Assembly (NCBI RefSeq): GCF_000761545.1
Contig: NZ_JPMY01000046.1
Coordinates: 1-64,000, forward strand
Direction: 5' to 3'
Length of the DNA: 64,000 nt
DNA from: Pseudomonas sp. ML96
Lineage (GTDB): Bacteria > Pseudomonadota > Gammaproteobacteria > Pseudomonadales > Pseudomonadaceae
The notes under the pieces are model-generated. The model did no database searches. It was given only the letters and a program-made list of their open reading frames with translations, and was not told where the DNA came from. The position numbers and the translations under genes were made by a program. Positions 17,156-25,960 of the stretch are shown piece by piece. Every line of letters starts with the position of its first letter. The stretch's first letter is position 1.

Positions 17156-18238
17156 TCAGGGCGCGCGGTGTACCCAGCGCCCGGCCTCGCAGGCGACCAG
17201 GCCTTCCAGCTCCAGCTCGGTCAGGGCGATCAAAGTGGCGCTCAACTCCAGACCACAGGCCTGAGCCAGCCCCTCGCTGGTCTGCGGTGCGGCGCGCAAC
17301 TGCGTCAGCAACGGATGGTCGATCTGCTCGGCCACCACAGCCGGCGCGACCGCCTGCCAGCCACGCAGCGCCTGGAGTATGTCGTCGACGCTCTCCACCA
17401 GGGTCGCCCCCTCGCGGATCAGCTGATGACAACCGCGGGCGCCCGGATGGTGGATCGAGCCAGGAATCGCATAGACCTCGCGGCCCTGCTCGGCGGCCAG
17501 GCGCGCGGTGATCAGCGAGCCGCTGGAGGGGCTGGCCTCGACCACCAGCACGCCCAGCGACAGGCCGCTGATGATGCGGTTGCGCCGTGGAAAATTGCTC
17601 GCCTGTGGCGGGCAATCCAGTGGCATCTCGGAGACCAGTGCGCCGCCATTAGCGACGATGCGCTCGGCCAGACCAGCATGGCGCTGCGGGTAGATGCGCT
17701 GCAGGCCGGTACCCAGCACGGCAACCGTCGCGCCACCCGCATCCAGCGCGCCCTGGTGTGCGGCGCCATCGATACCCAGGGCAAGACCACTGGTTATCAC
17801 GAAGCCGCCACCGGCCAGGCTACGGGCGAAGGACGCTGCGGTATCCAGCCCCGGACGCGAAGCACGCCGGCTGCCGACCATGGCCAGTTGCGGGCGCTCG
17901 AGCGCGCCCCTGGCGCCAGCGACGAACAGCAGCGGCGGCGCATCGCTCAGCTCGGCCAGCAGAGCGGGATAGTCGGCGTCTTCCCACATCAGCAGCGACT
18001 GGCCCTCCTGCTCCAACCAGCGCAGAGCGGCGGTGGCACGCTCGCGGATATCCTCGCTACGCCTGACCTCGGCACAGGCCGCAGGCAACCCCAGGGAACG
18101 CCACGCAGCGGCGGGAGCACTGAGTGCCACGGAGGCACTGCCGAAGGCCTCCAGCAGCCGGCGAAAACGCCGGGGTCCAAGCTCGGGAAGACAATGCAGG
18201 CGCAGACGCGCCTCCAGTTCGGCGGGAGAGATGTGCAT
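17156..18238 (-). CDS. dprA: DNA-processing protein DprA (Smf)
   Basis: A 360-residue protein that binds single-stranded DNA and loads RecA during transformation. The Rossmann-like core is clear (MVGSRRASRPGLDTAASF, FVITSGLALGIDGAAHQGAL, AVLGTGLQRIYPQRH, NFPRRNRIISGLSLGVLVVE, SGSLITARLAAEQGREVYA). The C-terminus carries the DML1-like winged helix (LTQLRAAPQTSEGLAQACGL). The start at 18238 has AAGGA about nine bases upstream; 18247 is an alternative. It precedes tsaC in the same transcript and follows a terminator for the LysM gene. Confidence 0.94.
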   Translation of the reverse strand: MHISPAELEARLRLHCLPELGPRRFRRLLEAFGSASVALSAPAAAWRSLGLPAACAEVRRSEDIRERATAALRWLEQEGQSLLMWEDADYPALLAELSDAPPLLFVAGARGALERPQLAMVGSRRASRPGLDTAASFARSLAGGGFVITSGLALGIDGAAHQGALDAGGATVAVLGTGLQRIYPQRHAGLAERIVANGGALVSEMPLDCPPQASNFPRRNRIISGLSLGVLVVEASPSSGSLITARLAAEQGREVYAIPGSIHHPGARGCHQLIREGATLVESVDDILQALRGWQAVAPAVVAEQIDHPLLTQLRAAPQTSEGLAQACGLELSATLIALTELELEGLVACEAGRWVHRAP

Positions 18239-18264
18239 GGCGATCATCCTTGATCATTGCCGGA

Positions 18265-18296
18265 AAAGCAGAACCCCCGCGCTGGGCGGGGGTTCT
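18265..18296 (-). terminator. Intrinsic terminator of the LysM gene
   Basis: An 11-bp perfect stem, AGAACCCCCGC (18270-18280) with GCGGGGGTTCT (18286-18296), has the loop GCTGG. On the minus strand the stem is followed by GCTTTTCC, so it terminates the upstream minus-strand gene before dprA. Confidence 0.8.
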
Positions 18297-18301
18297 GGGT
18301 G

Positions 18302-19342
18302 TTACGGGTTCTTCACCTTGTCCATCAGCGACAGGTCGCGACTGGCGTAGAGCACCAGGCCGTAACTGAGCTTCTCGTAGGTGCGGAACACCATCATCAG
18401 GCCGGAGCGCTCGTCGGGGATCTTCACCGACTCGCCGGTGATGCGGTCACGCACGGTCTCACCGGTCTTGTAGATGGCCAAGACGTTACCTTCGACCAGA
18501 CCGTCGATCTTACCCTTGTTGATGGTCACCACATCGAACTGGCCAATACGATTCACGCCGCGCGGCACATCGAGGATCACACCGTTGATGTCGGTCTGCG
18601 GTTCGCTAGGCATGAACACCGAGTTCACCGCACGTTCTTCGGTGGGGAACAGACGGTCGCCCAAACGCACTTCCTGGGTGGAGCGGGTCAGGGTCAGGGT
18701 AGCGATGTCGCCTTCTTCGGCGACCATTTCACCGCTACCGATATCGTCGGCGTTGATGCCGAGGAACTCGTCGGTTTCCGGATCGGTGTAGACCTTACCC
18801 TGGCGGAAGATGCCATAAACCGGTTGGCCGTCATCGAAGGCACCGCGGGCGTAAACACGATCACCTGCACCGCTGACCACACGCTCGGCATTGCCGGCCA
18901 CCACATAGGGGCGACCATTGAAGTCTTCCGGAGTGTCGATGATGCGGTTGCGCAGCAGGAAGCTATTGATCGCCTCCAGCGGGATGGTCGGAATAGCTTC
19001 GGCCATCGGCGTGCTACGAATTTGCGGCGACAGCTTGATGGTGCCGCGAGACTCGCCGCGGTTGAGCATCAGGCGCGGCTGGCCATCGACGTAGACCAGA
19101 GAGAGGGTGTCACCGGGGTAGATCAAGTGAGGATTCTCGATCTGCGGGTTGGCGTGCCACAGCTCGGGCCACTTCCACGGCTGGCTGAGGAACTTGCCAG
19201 AGATGTCCCACAGGGTATCGCCCTTGACCACGGTGTAGCGGTCCGGATGACCTTCCTTGAGCTGGACGGCTGCCTGGACCAGGCCACTCTGTACCAGACC
19301 GCCCGCAGCGACCAGCAGCAGGGCGAGTAGTGATTTCCTCAT
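18302..19342 (-). CDS. LysM-domain secreted protein
   Basis: A 346-residue protein with a signal peptide (MRKSLLALLLVAAGGLVQSG) and one LysM domain at about residues 33-85 (RYTVVKGDTLWDISGKFLSQ, then IYPGDTLSLVYVDG), which binds peptidoglycan. The remaining 250 residues are conserved in pseudomonads with no known enzymatic motif. The ATG at 19342 has AAAGGGA eight bases upstream. It is divergent from def. In P. aeruginosa the equivalent gene (PA0020) sits in the same place. The function is unknown; a cell-envelope role is inferred from LysM. Confidence 0.88.
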   Translation of the reverse strand: MRKSLLALLLVAAGGLVQSGLVQAAVQLKEGHPDRYTVVKGDTLWDISGKFLSQPWKWPELWHANPQIENPHLIYPGDTLSLVYVDGQPRLMLNRGESRGTIKLSPQIRSTPMAEAIPTIPLEAINSFLLRNRIIDTPEDFNGRPYVVAGNAERVVSGAGDRVYARGAFDDGQPVYGIFRQGKVYTDPETDEFLGINADDIGSGEMVAEEGDIATLTLTRSTQEVRLGDRLFPTEERAVNSVFMPSEPQTDINGVILDVPRGVNRIGQFDVVTINKGKIDGLVEGNVLAIYKTGETVRDRITGESVKIPDERSGLMMVFRTYEKLSYGLVLYASRDLSLMDKVKNP

Positions 19343-19475
19343 GCGGTGAATCCCTTTATTATGTGGCTGACGCCTGTAAGCCGCAGTAGCCGCGGCTTTT
19401 GAGCCGTTTTTCAAAGCTGCTCATCATCTTAGCAGCGGTTTTTTACTTTATTCCACAAGTGCATCACAAACAGCC

Positions 19476-19982
19476 ATGGCCATTCTCAACATCCTCGAAT
19501 TCCCCGATCCGCGCCTGCGCACCATCGCCAAGCCGGTGACCGTTTTCGATGCTGCCCTGTCGCAGCTGATCGACGACATGTTCGAGACCATGTACGCCGC
19601 CCCGGGCATTGGCCTGGCGGCCACGCAGATCAACGTGCACAAGCGCGTGGTGGTGATGGATCTGTCCGAGGACAAATCCGAGCCGCGGGTGTTCATCAAC
19701 CCCGAGTTCGAGTCGCTGACCGAGCAGATGGACCAATACCAGGAAGGCTGCCTTTCGGTGCCGGGTTTCTACGAGAACGTCGACCGCCCGCAAAAGGTCA
19801 AGATCAAGGCCCAGGATCGCGACGGCAGCCACTACGAGCTGATCGCCGAAGGCCTGCTCGCCGTGTGCATCCAGCACGAGTGCGATCACCTCAACGGCAA
19901 GCTGTTCGTCGACTACCTGTCCAATCTCAAGCGCGACCGGATCAAGAAGAAGCTGGAAAAACAGCACCGCCAGCAAGCTTGA
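19476..19982 (+). CDS. def: Peptide deformylase
   Basis: A 168-residue metalloenzyme that removes the formyl group from nascent N-terminal formylmethionine. The three motifs are intact: GIGLAATQI (motif 1), EGCLSVPG (motif 2, metal-binding Cys) and HECDHLNGKLF (motif 3, HExxH-type with two His ligands and catalytic Glu). The first gene of def-fmt-rsmB-trkA; a terminator separates it from fmt, so part of the transcription may stop there. Confidence 0.97.
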   Translation: MAILNILEFPDPRLRTIAKPVTVFDAALSQLIDDMFETMYAAPGIGLAATQINVHKRVVVMDLSEDKSEPRVFINPEFESLTEQMDQYQEGCLSVPGFYENVDRPQKVKIKAQDRDGSHYELIAEGLLAVCIQHECDHLNGKLFVDYLSNLKRDRIKKKLEKQHRQQA

Positions 19983-19993
19983 ACCCGAACCCC

Positions 19994-20022
19994 AAAGGCT
20001 TGCTCCGGCAAGCCTTTTTCTT
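19994..20022 (+). terminator. Intrinsic terminator-like hairpin between def and fmt
   Basis: The stem AAAGGCTTGC (19994-20003) pairs with GCAAGCCTTT (20008-20017) around the loop TCCG and is followed by TTCTTTTC. It lies in the 56-base gap between def and fmt, so it is likely to attenuate rather than fully separate the two genes. Confidence 0.75.
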
Positions 20023-20038
20023 TTCATGTGAGTGAATC

Positions 20039-20971
20039 ATGCGCATCGTCTTTGCCGGCACCCCGGAATTCGCCGCCAGCCACCTGCAGGCCCTGCTCGA
20101 TGCGGGCCGTGACATCGTCGCCGTCTACACCCAGCCGGATCGCCCGGCTGGTCGCGGGCAGAAGCTGATGCCCAGCCCGGTCAAGCAGCTCGCTCTGCAG
20201 CACAATATCACCGTGTACCAGCCGCAGACCCTGCGCGACCCGACCGCCCAGGCCGAACTGGCCGCGCTCAAGCCGGACCTGATGGTGGTGGTGGCCTACG
20301 GCCTGATCCTGCCGCAGGTGGTGCTCGATACCCCGCGCCTGGGCTGCATCAACAGCCACGCCTCGCTGCTACCGCGCTGGCGCGGCGCCGCGCCGATCCA
20401 GCGTGCGGTGCAGGCCGGCGATGCCAGCAGCGGCGTCACCGTGATGCAGATGGAAGCAGGGCTGGATACCGGCCCCATGCTGCTCAAGGTCACCACCACC
20501 ATCACCGCCGAAGACACCGGCGGCAGCCTGCACGATCGTCTGGCGCAGCTGGGCTCGGCGGCCGTGGTCGAGGCCGTGACCAAGCTGGCCGCCGGCGAGC
20601 TGCAAGGCGAAGTGCAGGACGATAGCCTGGCCACCTATGCGCACAAGCTGAACAAGGATGAGGCACGCCTCGACTGGAGCCGCCCGGCCGATGAGCTGGA
20701 GCGCCTGGTACGCGCCTTCAATCCCTGGCCGATCTGCCACAGCACATTGAACGGCGAACCACTCAAGGTGCTGGCCGCGCAGCTGGGCGAAGGCAAAGGT
20801 GCCTCAGGCACAGTGCTGGCTGCCGACAAGAACGGTCTGACCATCGCCTGTGGCGAAGGCGCCCTGCGCCTGACCCGCCTGCAGCTGCCCGGCGGCAAGC
20901 CGCTGGCCTTCAGTGACCTGTACAACAGCCGCCGCGAGCAGTTCGCCCCCGGCCTGGTGCTCGGTCAATGA
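20039..20971 (+). CDS. fmt: Methionyl-tRNA formyltransferase
   Basis: A 310-residue enzyme that formylates Met-tRNAfMet using 10-formyl-tetrahydrofolate. Key features are the N-terminal MRIVFAGTPEFAASHLQALL, the formyl-donor site motif SLLPRWRGAAPIQRAV preceded by NSHA, and the C-terminal domain for tRNA binding from about residue 205. The length is standard. Its stop overlaps the rsmB start (ATGA), so the two are translationally coupled. Confidence 0.97.
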   Translation: MRIVFAGTPEFAASHLQALLDAGRDIVAVYTQPDRPAGRGQKLMPSPVKQLALQHNITVYQPQTLRDPTAQAELAALKPDLMVVVAYGLILPQVVLDTPRLGCINSHASLLPRWRGAAPIQRAVQAGDASSGVTVMQMEAGLDTGPMLLKVTTTITAEDTGGSLHDRLAQLGSAAVVEAVTKLAAGELQGEVQDDSLATYAHKLNKDEARLDWSRPADELERLVRAFNPWPICHSTLNGEPLKVLAAQLGEGKGASGTVLAADKNGLTIACGEGALRLTRLQLPGGKPLAFSDLYNSRREQFAPGLVLGQ

Positions 20972-22278
20972 ATCCACGCCTGGCCGCCGCCCGCGCCCTG
21001 GCGGCGGTGCTCAATGGCAAGGCCTCGCTGGGCAGCAGCCTGCCGCCGTTGCTGGACAAGGTCGAGGCACGTGACCGCGGCCTGGCCCAGGACCTGGCCT
21101 TTGGCACTGCACGCTGGCAGCCGCGCCTGCAGCTGCTCGCCGACAAGCTGCTGCAGAAGCCGTTCAAGGCCGCCGACCGCGACGTCGAGGCCCTGCTGCT
21201 GGTCGGCCTGTACCAGCTGCTGCATACCCGCATCCCGGCCCACGCCGCCATCGGCGAGACGGTGGCCTGCGTCGACAAGCTGAAGAAGTCCTCGCTCAAG
21301 GGCCTGCTCAACGGCGTGCTGCGCAATGCCCAGCGCGATCACGAGGCGCTATTCGCCGAGTTGGATCGCGACCCGGTGCTGCACACCGCGCACCCGCGCT
21401 GGCTGCAGAAACGCCTGAAGGCCGACTGGCCCGAGCACTGGCAGGCGATCTGCGCCGCCAACAACCAGCACCCGCCCTTGATCTTGCGGGTCAATCGCCG
21501 TCATGGCAGCCGCGATGCCTACCTCGCCGAGCTGCGCGCCGCCGGCATCGAAGCCGAGCCCTGCGCCTTCAGCCGCGATGGCATCCGCCTGCTGCAACCC
21601 TGCGACGTGAAGACCCTGCCGGGCTTCGCGGAAGGCCGCGTCAGCGTGCAGGACGAAGCCGCCCAGCTGGCCGCCGACCTGCTCGACCTGGCGCCCGGCC
21701 AGCGCGTACTGGATGCCTGCGCCGCGCCCGGCGGCAAGACCTGCCACCTGCTCGAAGCCGAACCGGGCCTGAAAGAGGCTATCGCCCTGGACCTGGAGCC
21801 GGCGCGCCTGGCTCGGGTGCAGGAGAATCTCGACCGCCTCAAGCTCAAGGCCACCCTGGTCGCCGCCGATGGCCGCGACGTGGCTGGCTGGTGGGACGGC
21901 AAGCCATTCCAGCGCATCCTGCTCGACGCGCCCTGCTCAGCCACCGGGGTGATTCGCCGCCACCCGGACATCAAGCTGACCCGCCAGGCCGACGACATCA
22001 CCGCCCTCGCCACCCTGCAAGGCGAGTTGCTCGATGCCCTGTGGCCAACCCTGGAGGTCGGCGGTGTGCTGCTCTATGCCACCTGCTCGGTGCTGCCGGA
22101 GGAGAACCGCGACAACATCGCCGCCTTCCTCGCCCGCACCCCCGGCGCGCGCGAGCTGGATATCGCCGGCGCCTTCGGCCTCAAGCAGGCCCACGGCCGC
22201 CAGCTGCTGCCGCAGGCCGAAGGCCACGACGGCTTCTACTATGCCAAGCTGATCAAGATCGCCGCATCACGCGGCTAA
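20968..22278 (+). CDS. rsmB: 16S rRNA (cytosine-967-C5) methyltransferase
   Basis: A 436-residue protein with an N-terminal NusB-like RNA-binding domain (about residues 1-140) and a C-terminal Rossmann methyltransferase. SAM-binding motif I is DACAAPGGKTCHLLE, motif IV is LLDAPCSATGVIRRHPDIK, and the catalytic Cys lies in YATCSVLPEENRDN. It methylates C967 of 16S rRNA. It overlaps fmt by four bases and is followed by trkA after 12 bases. Confidence 0.96.
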   Translation: MNPRLAAARALAAVLNGKASLGSSLPPLLDKVEARDRGLAQDLAFGTARWQPRLQLLADKLLQKPFKAADRDVEALLLVGLYQLLHTRIPAHAAIGETVACVDKLKKSSLKGLLNGVLRNAQRDHEALFAELDRDPVLHTAHPRWLQKRLKADWPEHWQAICAANNQHPPLILRVNRRHGSRDAYLAELRAAGIEAEPCAFSRDGIRLLQPCDVKTLPGFAEGRVSVQDEAAQLAADLLDLAPGQRVLDACAAPGGKTCHLLEAEPGLKEAIALDLEPARLARVQENLDRLKLKATLVAADGRDVAGWWDGKPFQRILLDAPCSATGVIRRHPDIKLTRQADDITALATLQGELLDALWPTLEVGGVLLYATCSVLPEENRDNIAAFLARTPGARELDIAGAFGLKQAHGRQLLPQAEGHDGFYYAKLIKIAASRG

Positions 22279-22290
22279 CGGAGTGATCGC

Positions 22291-23664
22291 GTGAAAATCA
22301 TCATTCTCGGCGCAGGGCAGGTCGGCGGCACCCTCGCGGAGCACCTGGCCAGCGAGGCCAACGACATCACCGTGGTCGACACCGATGCCGACCGCCTGCG
22401 CGACCTCGGCGATCGCCTGGACATCCGCACCGTGGTCGGCCGTGGCTCGTTCCCCACCGTGCTGCGCCAGGCCGGCGCCGATGACGCCGACATGCTGGTG
22501 GCGGTGACCAATAGCGACGAGACCAACATGGTTGCCTGCCAGGTCGCCTACACCCTGTTCCACACCCCGACCAAGATCGCCCGGGTGCGCGAGTCGGCCT
22601 ACCTGACCCGCGAGGCGCTGTTCGACAACGAGGCCATCCCGGTCGACGTGCTGATCAGCCCCGAGCAGGTGGTGACCAACTACATCAAGCGCCTGATCGA
22701 ATACCCCGGCGCCCTGCAGGTGATCGACTTCGCCGAGGGCAAGGCCCAGCTGGTGGCGGTCAAGGCCTACTACGGCGGTCCGCTGGTCGGCCAGCAGCTG
22801 CGTCAGCTGCGCGAGCACATGCCCAACGTCGATACCCGCGTGGCCGCCATCTTCAGGCGCAACCGACCGATCATGCCGCAGGGCGACACGGTGATCGAAG
22901 CCGACGACGAGGTGTTCTTCATCGCCGCCAAGGCCCACATCCGCGCGGTGATGAGCGAACTGCGCCGCCTCGAGGACAGCTACAAGCGCATCGTCATCGC
23001 TGGCGGCGGGCATATCGGCGAGCGCCTGGCCGAGGCCATCGAGAGCCGCTACCAGGTGAAGATCATCGAGATGAACCCGGCGCGCTGCCGCTACCTCTCG
23101 GACAACCTGGAAAGCACCATCGTCCTGCAGGGCAGCGCCTCCGACCGCGACCTGCTGGTGGAAGAGAACATCAACGAGGCCGACATCTTCCTCGCCCTGA
23201 CCAACGACGACGAGGCCAACATCATGTCCTCGCTGCTGGCCAAGCGCCTGGGCGCGCGCAAGGTGATGACCATCATCAACAACCCTGCCTATGTCGACCT
23301 GGTCCAGGGCGGCGATATCGACATCGCCATCAGCCCACAGCTGGCCACCATCGGCACCCTGCTGACCCACGTGCGCCGTGGCGATATCGAGAGCGTGCAC
23401 AGCCTGCGCCGTGGCGCGGCCGAGGCCATCGAGGCCATCGCCCACGGCGACTCGCGCTCGAGCAAGGTGGTCGGCAAGATGATCGAGGAGATCGCCCTGC
23501 CGCCGGGCACCACCATCGGTGCGGTGATCCGCGACGAGGAAGTGCTGATCGCCCACGACGACACCGTGATCGAATCCGGCGACCACGTGATACTGTTCCT
23601 CGTCGACAAGAAGTACATCCGCGACGTGGAGCGCCTGTTCCAGGTCGGTCTGACCTTCTTCTGA
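22291..23664 (+). CDS. trkA: Trk system potassium transport regulator TrkA
   Basis: A 457-residue cytoplasmic peripheral protein with two tandem RCK modules. The first NAD-binding motif is MKIIILGAGQVGGTLAEHLA, the second is IVIAGGGHIGERLAEAIE near residue 235, and each is followed by an RCK_C domain. It gates the TrkH/TrkG potassium channel. The start is a GTG at 22291 with GGAG upstream. No trkH is in this window, so the channel is encoded elsewhere. Confidence 0.95.
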   Translation: MKIIILGAGQVGGTLAEHLASEANDITVVDTDADRLRDLGDRLDIRTVVGRGSFPTVLRQAGADDADMLVAVTNSDETNMVACQVAYTLFHTPTKIARVRESAYLTREALFDNEAIPVDVLISPEQVVTNYIKRLIEYPGALQVIDFAEGKAQLVAVKAYYGGPLVGQQLRQLREHMPNVDTRVAAIFRRNRPIMPQGDTVIEADDEVFFIAAKAHIRAVMSELRRLEDSYKRIVIAGGGHIGERLAEAIESRYQVKIIEMNPARCRYLSDNLESTIVLQGSASDRDLLVEENINEADIFLALTNDDEANIMSSLLAKRLGARKVMTIINNPAYVDLVQGGDIDIAISPQLATIGTLLTHVRRGDIESVHSLRRGAAEAIEAIAHGDSRSSKVVGKMIEEIALPPGTTIGAVIRDEEVLIAHDDTVIESGDHVILFLVDKKYIRDVERLFQVGLTFF

Positions 23665-23683
23665 ACCACGAGGCCCCTTTGGC

Positions 23684-24016
23684 ATGACCACGCCGGAGTC
23701 CCTGGAAAAATTGCTGGCCCGTGGGGTGGACAACGCCCTGCTGCGCTTCGGCCTGGGCAAGGCCTACCTCGACGGCAACCAGCCCGCCGCCGCCGCCGAA
23801 CACCTGCAGAAATGCCTGGGCTTCGACCCCAACTATTCGGCGGCGTGGAAGCTGCTCGGCCAGGCCTGCCAGCGCCAGGGCATGCTCGAGGAGGCGCGTC
23901 AGGCCTGGCACAACGGCCTGGAAGTGGCGCGCAAACGCGGCGACAAGCAGACCGAGAAGGAAATGATGGTGTTCCTGCGCCGCCTGGAGAAGACGGCCGG
24001 CAGCGAGAGCCGTTAG
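23684..24016 (+). CDS. Tetratricopeptide repeat protein
   Basis: A 110-residue protein with at least two TPR units: ALLRFGLGKAYLDGNQPAAAAEH and AAWKLLGQACQRQGMLEEARQAW. TPRs mediate protein binding; no other domain is seen and no signal peptide is present, so it is likely cytosolic. It follows trkA by 19 bases and probably belongs to the same transcript. Its stop overlaps the stop of the convergent PilZ gene (bases 24013-24016). Confidence 0.85.
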   Translation: MTTPESLEKLLARGVDNALLRFGLGKAYLDGNQPAAAAEHLQKCLGFDPNYSAAWKLLGQACQRQGMLEEARQAWHNGLEVARKRGDKQTEKEMMVFLRRLEKTAGSESR

Positions 24017-24291
24017 TCCTCGCGGCGGAAGATCAGCGCTACGCCGCTGGGCTCGAAGCGCACCACCTGCATCTGCACTATCGGCGCCGGGATCGGCAGG
24101 CCCTGGACCTGACCGCTGACCACTTCACCGATCTGCAACAGGCTCTGCGCCTCGTCGATCACCACGAACACGCCGCTGTCGGAGATGTCGCGCGTGGTGA
24201 CCAGCATCTGGCCATGCACCGGATGGTCGATGCGCAGCTGGACCTTGAGCGGTGTCCGCTTGTGCTCGCGCTTGTTGTCGTCCATGCCCAT
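24013..24291 (-). CDS. PilZ-domain c-di-GMP-binding protein
   Basis: A 92-residue single-domain protein. Both c-di-GMP motifs are intact: RxxxR as R8-E-H-K-R12 and the D-x-S-x-x-G element as DISDSG followed by VFVVID. It should bind c-di-GMP directly. Because it has no other domain it probably acts by docking on a partner. The PAO1 equivalent (PA0012) is in the same position. The gene is transcribed convergently to the TPR gene and 57 bases after the start region of the acyltransferase gene. Confidence 0.9.
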   Translation of the reverse strand: MGMDDNKREHKRTPLKVQLRIDHPVHGQMLVTTRDISDSGVFVVIDEAQSLLQIGEVVSGQVQGLPIPAPIVQMQVVRFEPSGVALIFRRED

Positions 24292-24348
24292 CCCGTTTGC
24301 GTGGCTGAAAGTTGAGTGCTCAGACGGTAAAGGCTAAGCGCTCGCGCA

Positions 24349-25236
24349 TCAATACCATTTCTGCTCGCCGTCCGGGCGCTTCTTGAAGCGCTTCATACTC
24401 CACATGTACTGGCTGGGGTAGCTGCGCACGTAGCGCTCGACCACCTGGCTCATGGCCGCCACGCCTTCTTCGACGCTCTCGCTATACATGCCCTCGGGCG
24501 CAGCCTCGAGAATCACCTTGTAGCCGCTGCCATCGGGCAGGCGCAGGGCATGCAGGAACACGCCGACGGCCTTGCCGCCGGTGAGCATGCCCGGGACGAA
24601 CTTGCTGGTCAGCGCGGTGGTACCGAGGAAGGGCACAAATACGCCGCTGGAGCGGCTCGGCTCGGGGTCCGCCGGGATGCCCACGGCGCCGCCTTTGCGC
24701 ACTTCCTTGATCACGCTGAGGATGCCTTCCTTGGTCGACGGGGCGACGCGGTTACCCATCTGTACCCGCTGCTTCTGCAGCAGCTCGTCCACCGCCTTGA
24801 GTTTCGGCGGGCGGTAGAAAATGATCGGTTTGCACTGGCTGCAGTAGAAGTGGTTGAGCACTTCCCAGTTGCCCAGGTGGCTGGTGATGCCGACCACGCC
24901 CTTGCCGGAGGCCAGCGCCTGCTGCAGCACGTCCAGGCCTTCCACCTCACGCACCAGCTTGAGCGACTTCTCCGCCGGCCAGATCCAGGCGCAGGCGCTC
25001 TCGGTCAGGGTCTTGGCGATGTCTTTGAGGCTCTGCTCGGTCAGCCGGTCCAGCCCAGCCTTGTCCAGCTCGGGGAAGCACTTGCTCAGGTTGATCCGCA
25101 CCACCTCGCGCGAACCGTTGGGTAGCTTCCACATCAGCCAGCCAATGGCATTGCCCACTGCCTGCACCGCGCGCCAGGGCAGCAGGGCGAACAGACACAG
25201 AAAACCGACGACCAGGGCACCTTTGAGCTTCTCCAC
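24349..25236 (-). CDS. LpxL/HtrB-family lipid A late acyltransferase
   Basis: A 295-residue membrane-anchored acyltransferase. A hydrophobic N-terminal anchor (GALVVGFLCLFALLPWRAVQ) precedes the catalytic HX4E motif in SHLGNWEVLNHFY (near residue 125) and the NRVAPSTKEGILSVIKEVR and PADPEPSRSSGVFVPFLGTTA blocks typical of LpxL/LpxM proteins. It should transfer a secondary acyl chain onto lipid A precursors at the inner membrane. PAO1 has a paralogue pair; this is the copy next to tag (PA0011-like). Chain specificity cannot be read from sequence. Confidence 0.88.
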   Translation of the reverse strand: MEKLKGALVVGFLCLFALLPWRAVQAVGNAIGWLMWKLPNGSREVVRINLSKCFPELDKAGLDRLTEQSLKDIAKTLTESACAWIWPAEKSLKLVREVEGLDVLQQALASGKGVVGITSHLGNWEVLNHFYCSQCKPIIFYRPPKLKAVDELLQKQRVQMGNRVAPSTKEGILSVIKEVRKGGAVGIPADPEPSRSSGVFVPFLGTTALTSKFVPGMLTGGKAVGVFLHALRLPDGSGYKVILEAAPEGMYSESVEEGVAAMSQVVERYVRSYPSQYMWSMKRFKKRPDGEQKWY

Positions 25237-25314
25237 GGAAGACTCCTGAAAATTGGCTGGGGCGGCATTGTAACGGCTGTGCCCGTCGGGATCAGCCTAG
25301 CCGCGCTCGCGGCT

Positions 25315-25872
25315 TCAGCCGGCGCCGCCGAGGGCGCGGTAGCGGTCGCAGTCGCGGGTGTGGTCCATGACCATGCCCGCCGCCTGCATGTAGGCGTAGC
25401 AGATGGTCGGCCCGACGAAGGTGAAGCCCAGCTTCTTCAGCGCCTTGCTCATCGCCTCGGCCTCCGGCGTCACCGCCGGCACATCGCCGCGACCGCTGAA
25501 CTGGTTGATCTTCGGCGCACCGCCGACGAAGGACCAGAGCAAGCCTGCCGGGTCCTCCAGCTTGAGCCAGGCCCGCGCGTTCTTGCGTGCGGCCTGCAGC
25601 TTCAGGCGATTGCGGATGATGCCGGGGTCCTGCATGCGCTCCTCGATCTCCTCGTCGGTCATCAGCGCCAGGCGCTCGGCATCGAAACCGAACAGCACCT
25701 GGCGATAGCGCTCGCGCTTCTTCAGCACGGTGATCCACGACAGTCCGGCCTGGAAGCCTTCCAGCAGCAGCATCTCGAACAACCACTGCGGGTCGCGCTG
25801 CGGCACGCCCCATTCCTCGTCGTGGTAGGCGATGTACAGCGGGTCGTCGTTGCACCAGAAGCAGCGCGGCAT
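25315..25872 (-). CDS. tag: DNA-3-methyladenine glycosylase I
   Basis: A 185-residue base-excision repair enzyme removing 3-methyladenine. The N-terminal zinc-binding region CFWCNDDPLYIAYHDEEWG, the helix-hairpin-helix region (WITVLKKRERYRQVLFGFD), the segment FTFVGPTICYAYMQAAG and the C-terminal DHTRDCDRY fit Tag. The ATG at 25872 begins MPRCFWC as in relatives; an earlier in-frame start would add a Phe-rich extension. It precedes the lipid A acyltransferase on the same strand. Confidence 0.93.
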   Translation of the reverse strand: MPRCFWCNDDPLYIAYHDEEWGVPQRDPQWLFEMLLLEGFQAGLSWITVLKKRERYRQVLFGFDAERLALMTDEEIEERMQDPGIIRNRLKLQAARKNARAWLKLEDPAGLLWSFVGGAPKINQFSGRGDVPAVTPEAEAMSKALKKLGFTFVGPTICYAYMQAAGMVMDHTRDCDRYRALGGAG

Positions 25873-25960
25873 GGCATTCACCATCCAGAAAAAGAAGAAG
25901 CGCAACTATGCCCGGATTTGCCGTTGCGGCGCACCTTGGCGCAGGCCAACGACAGCGCCG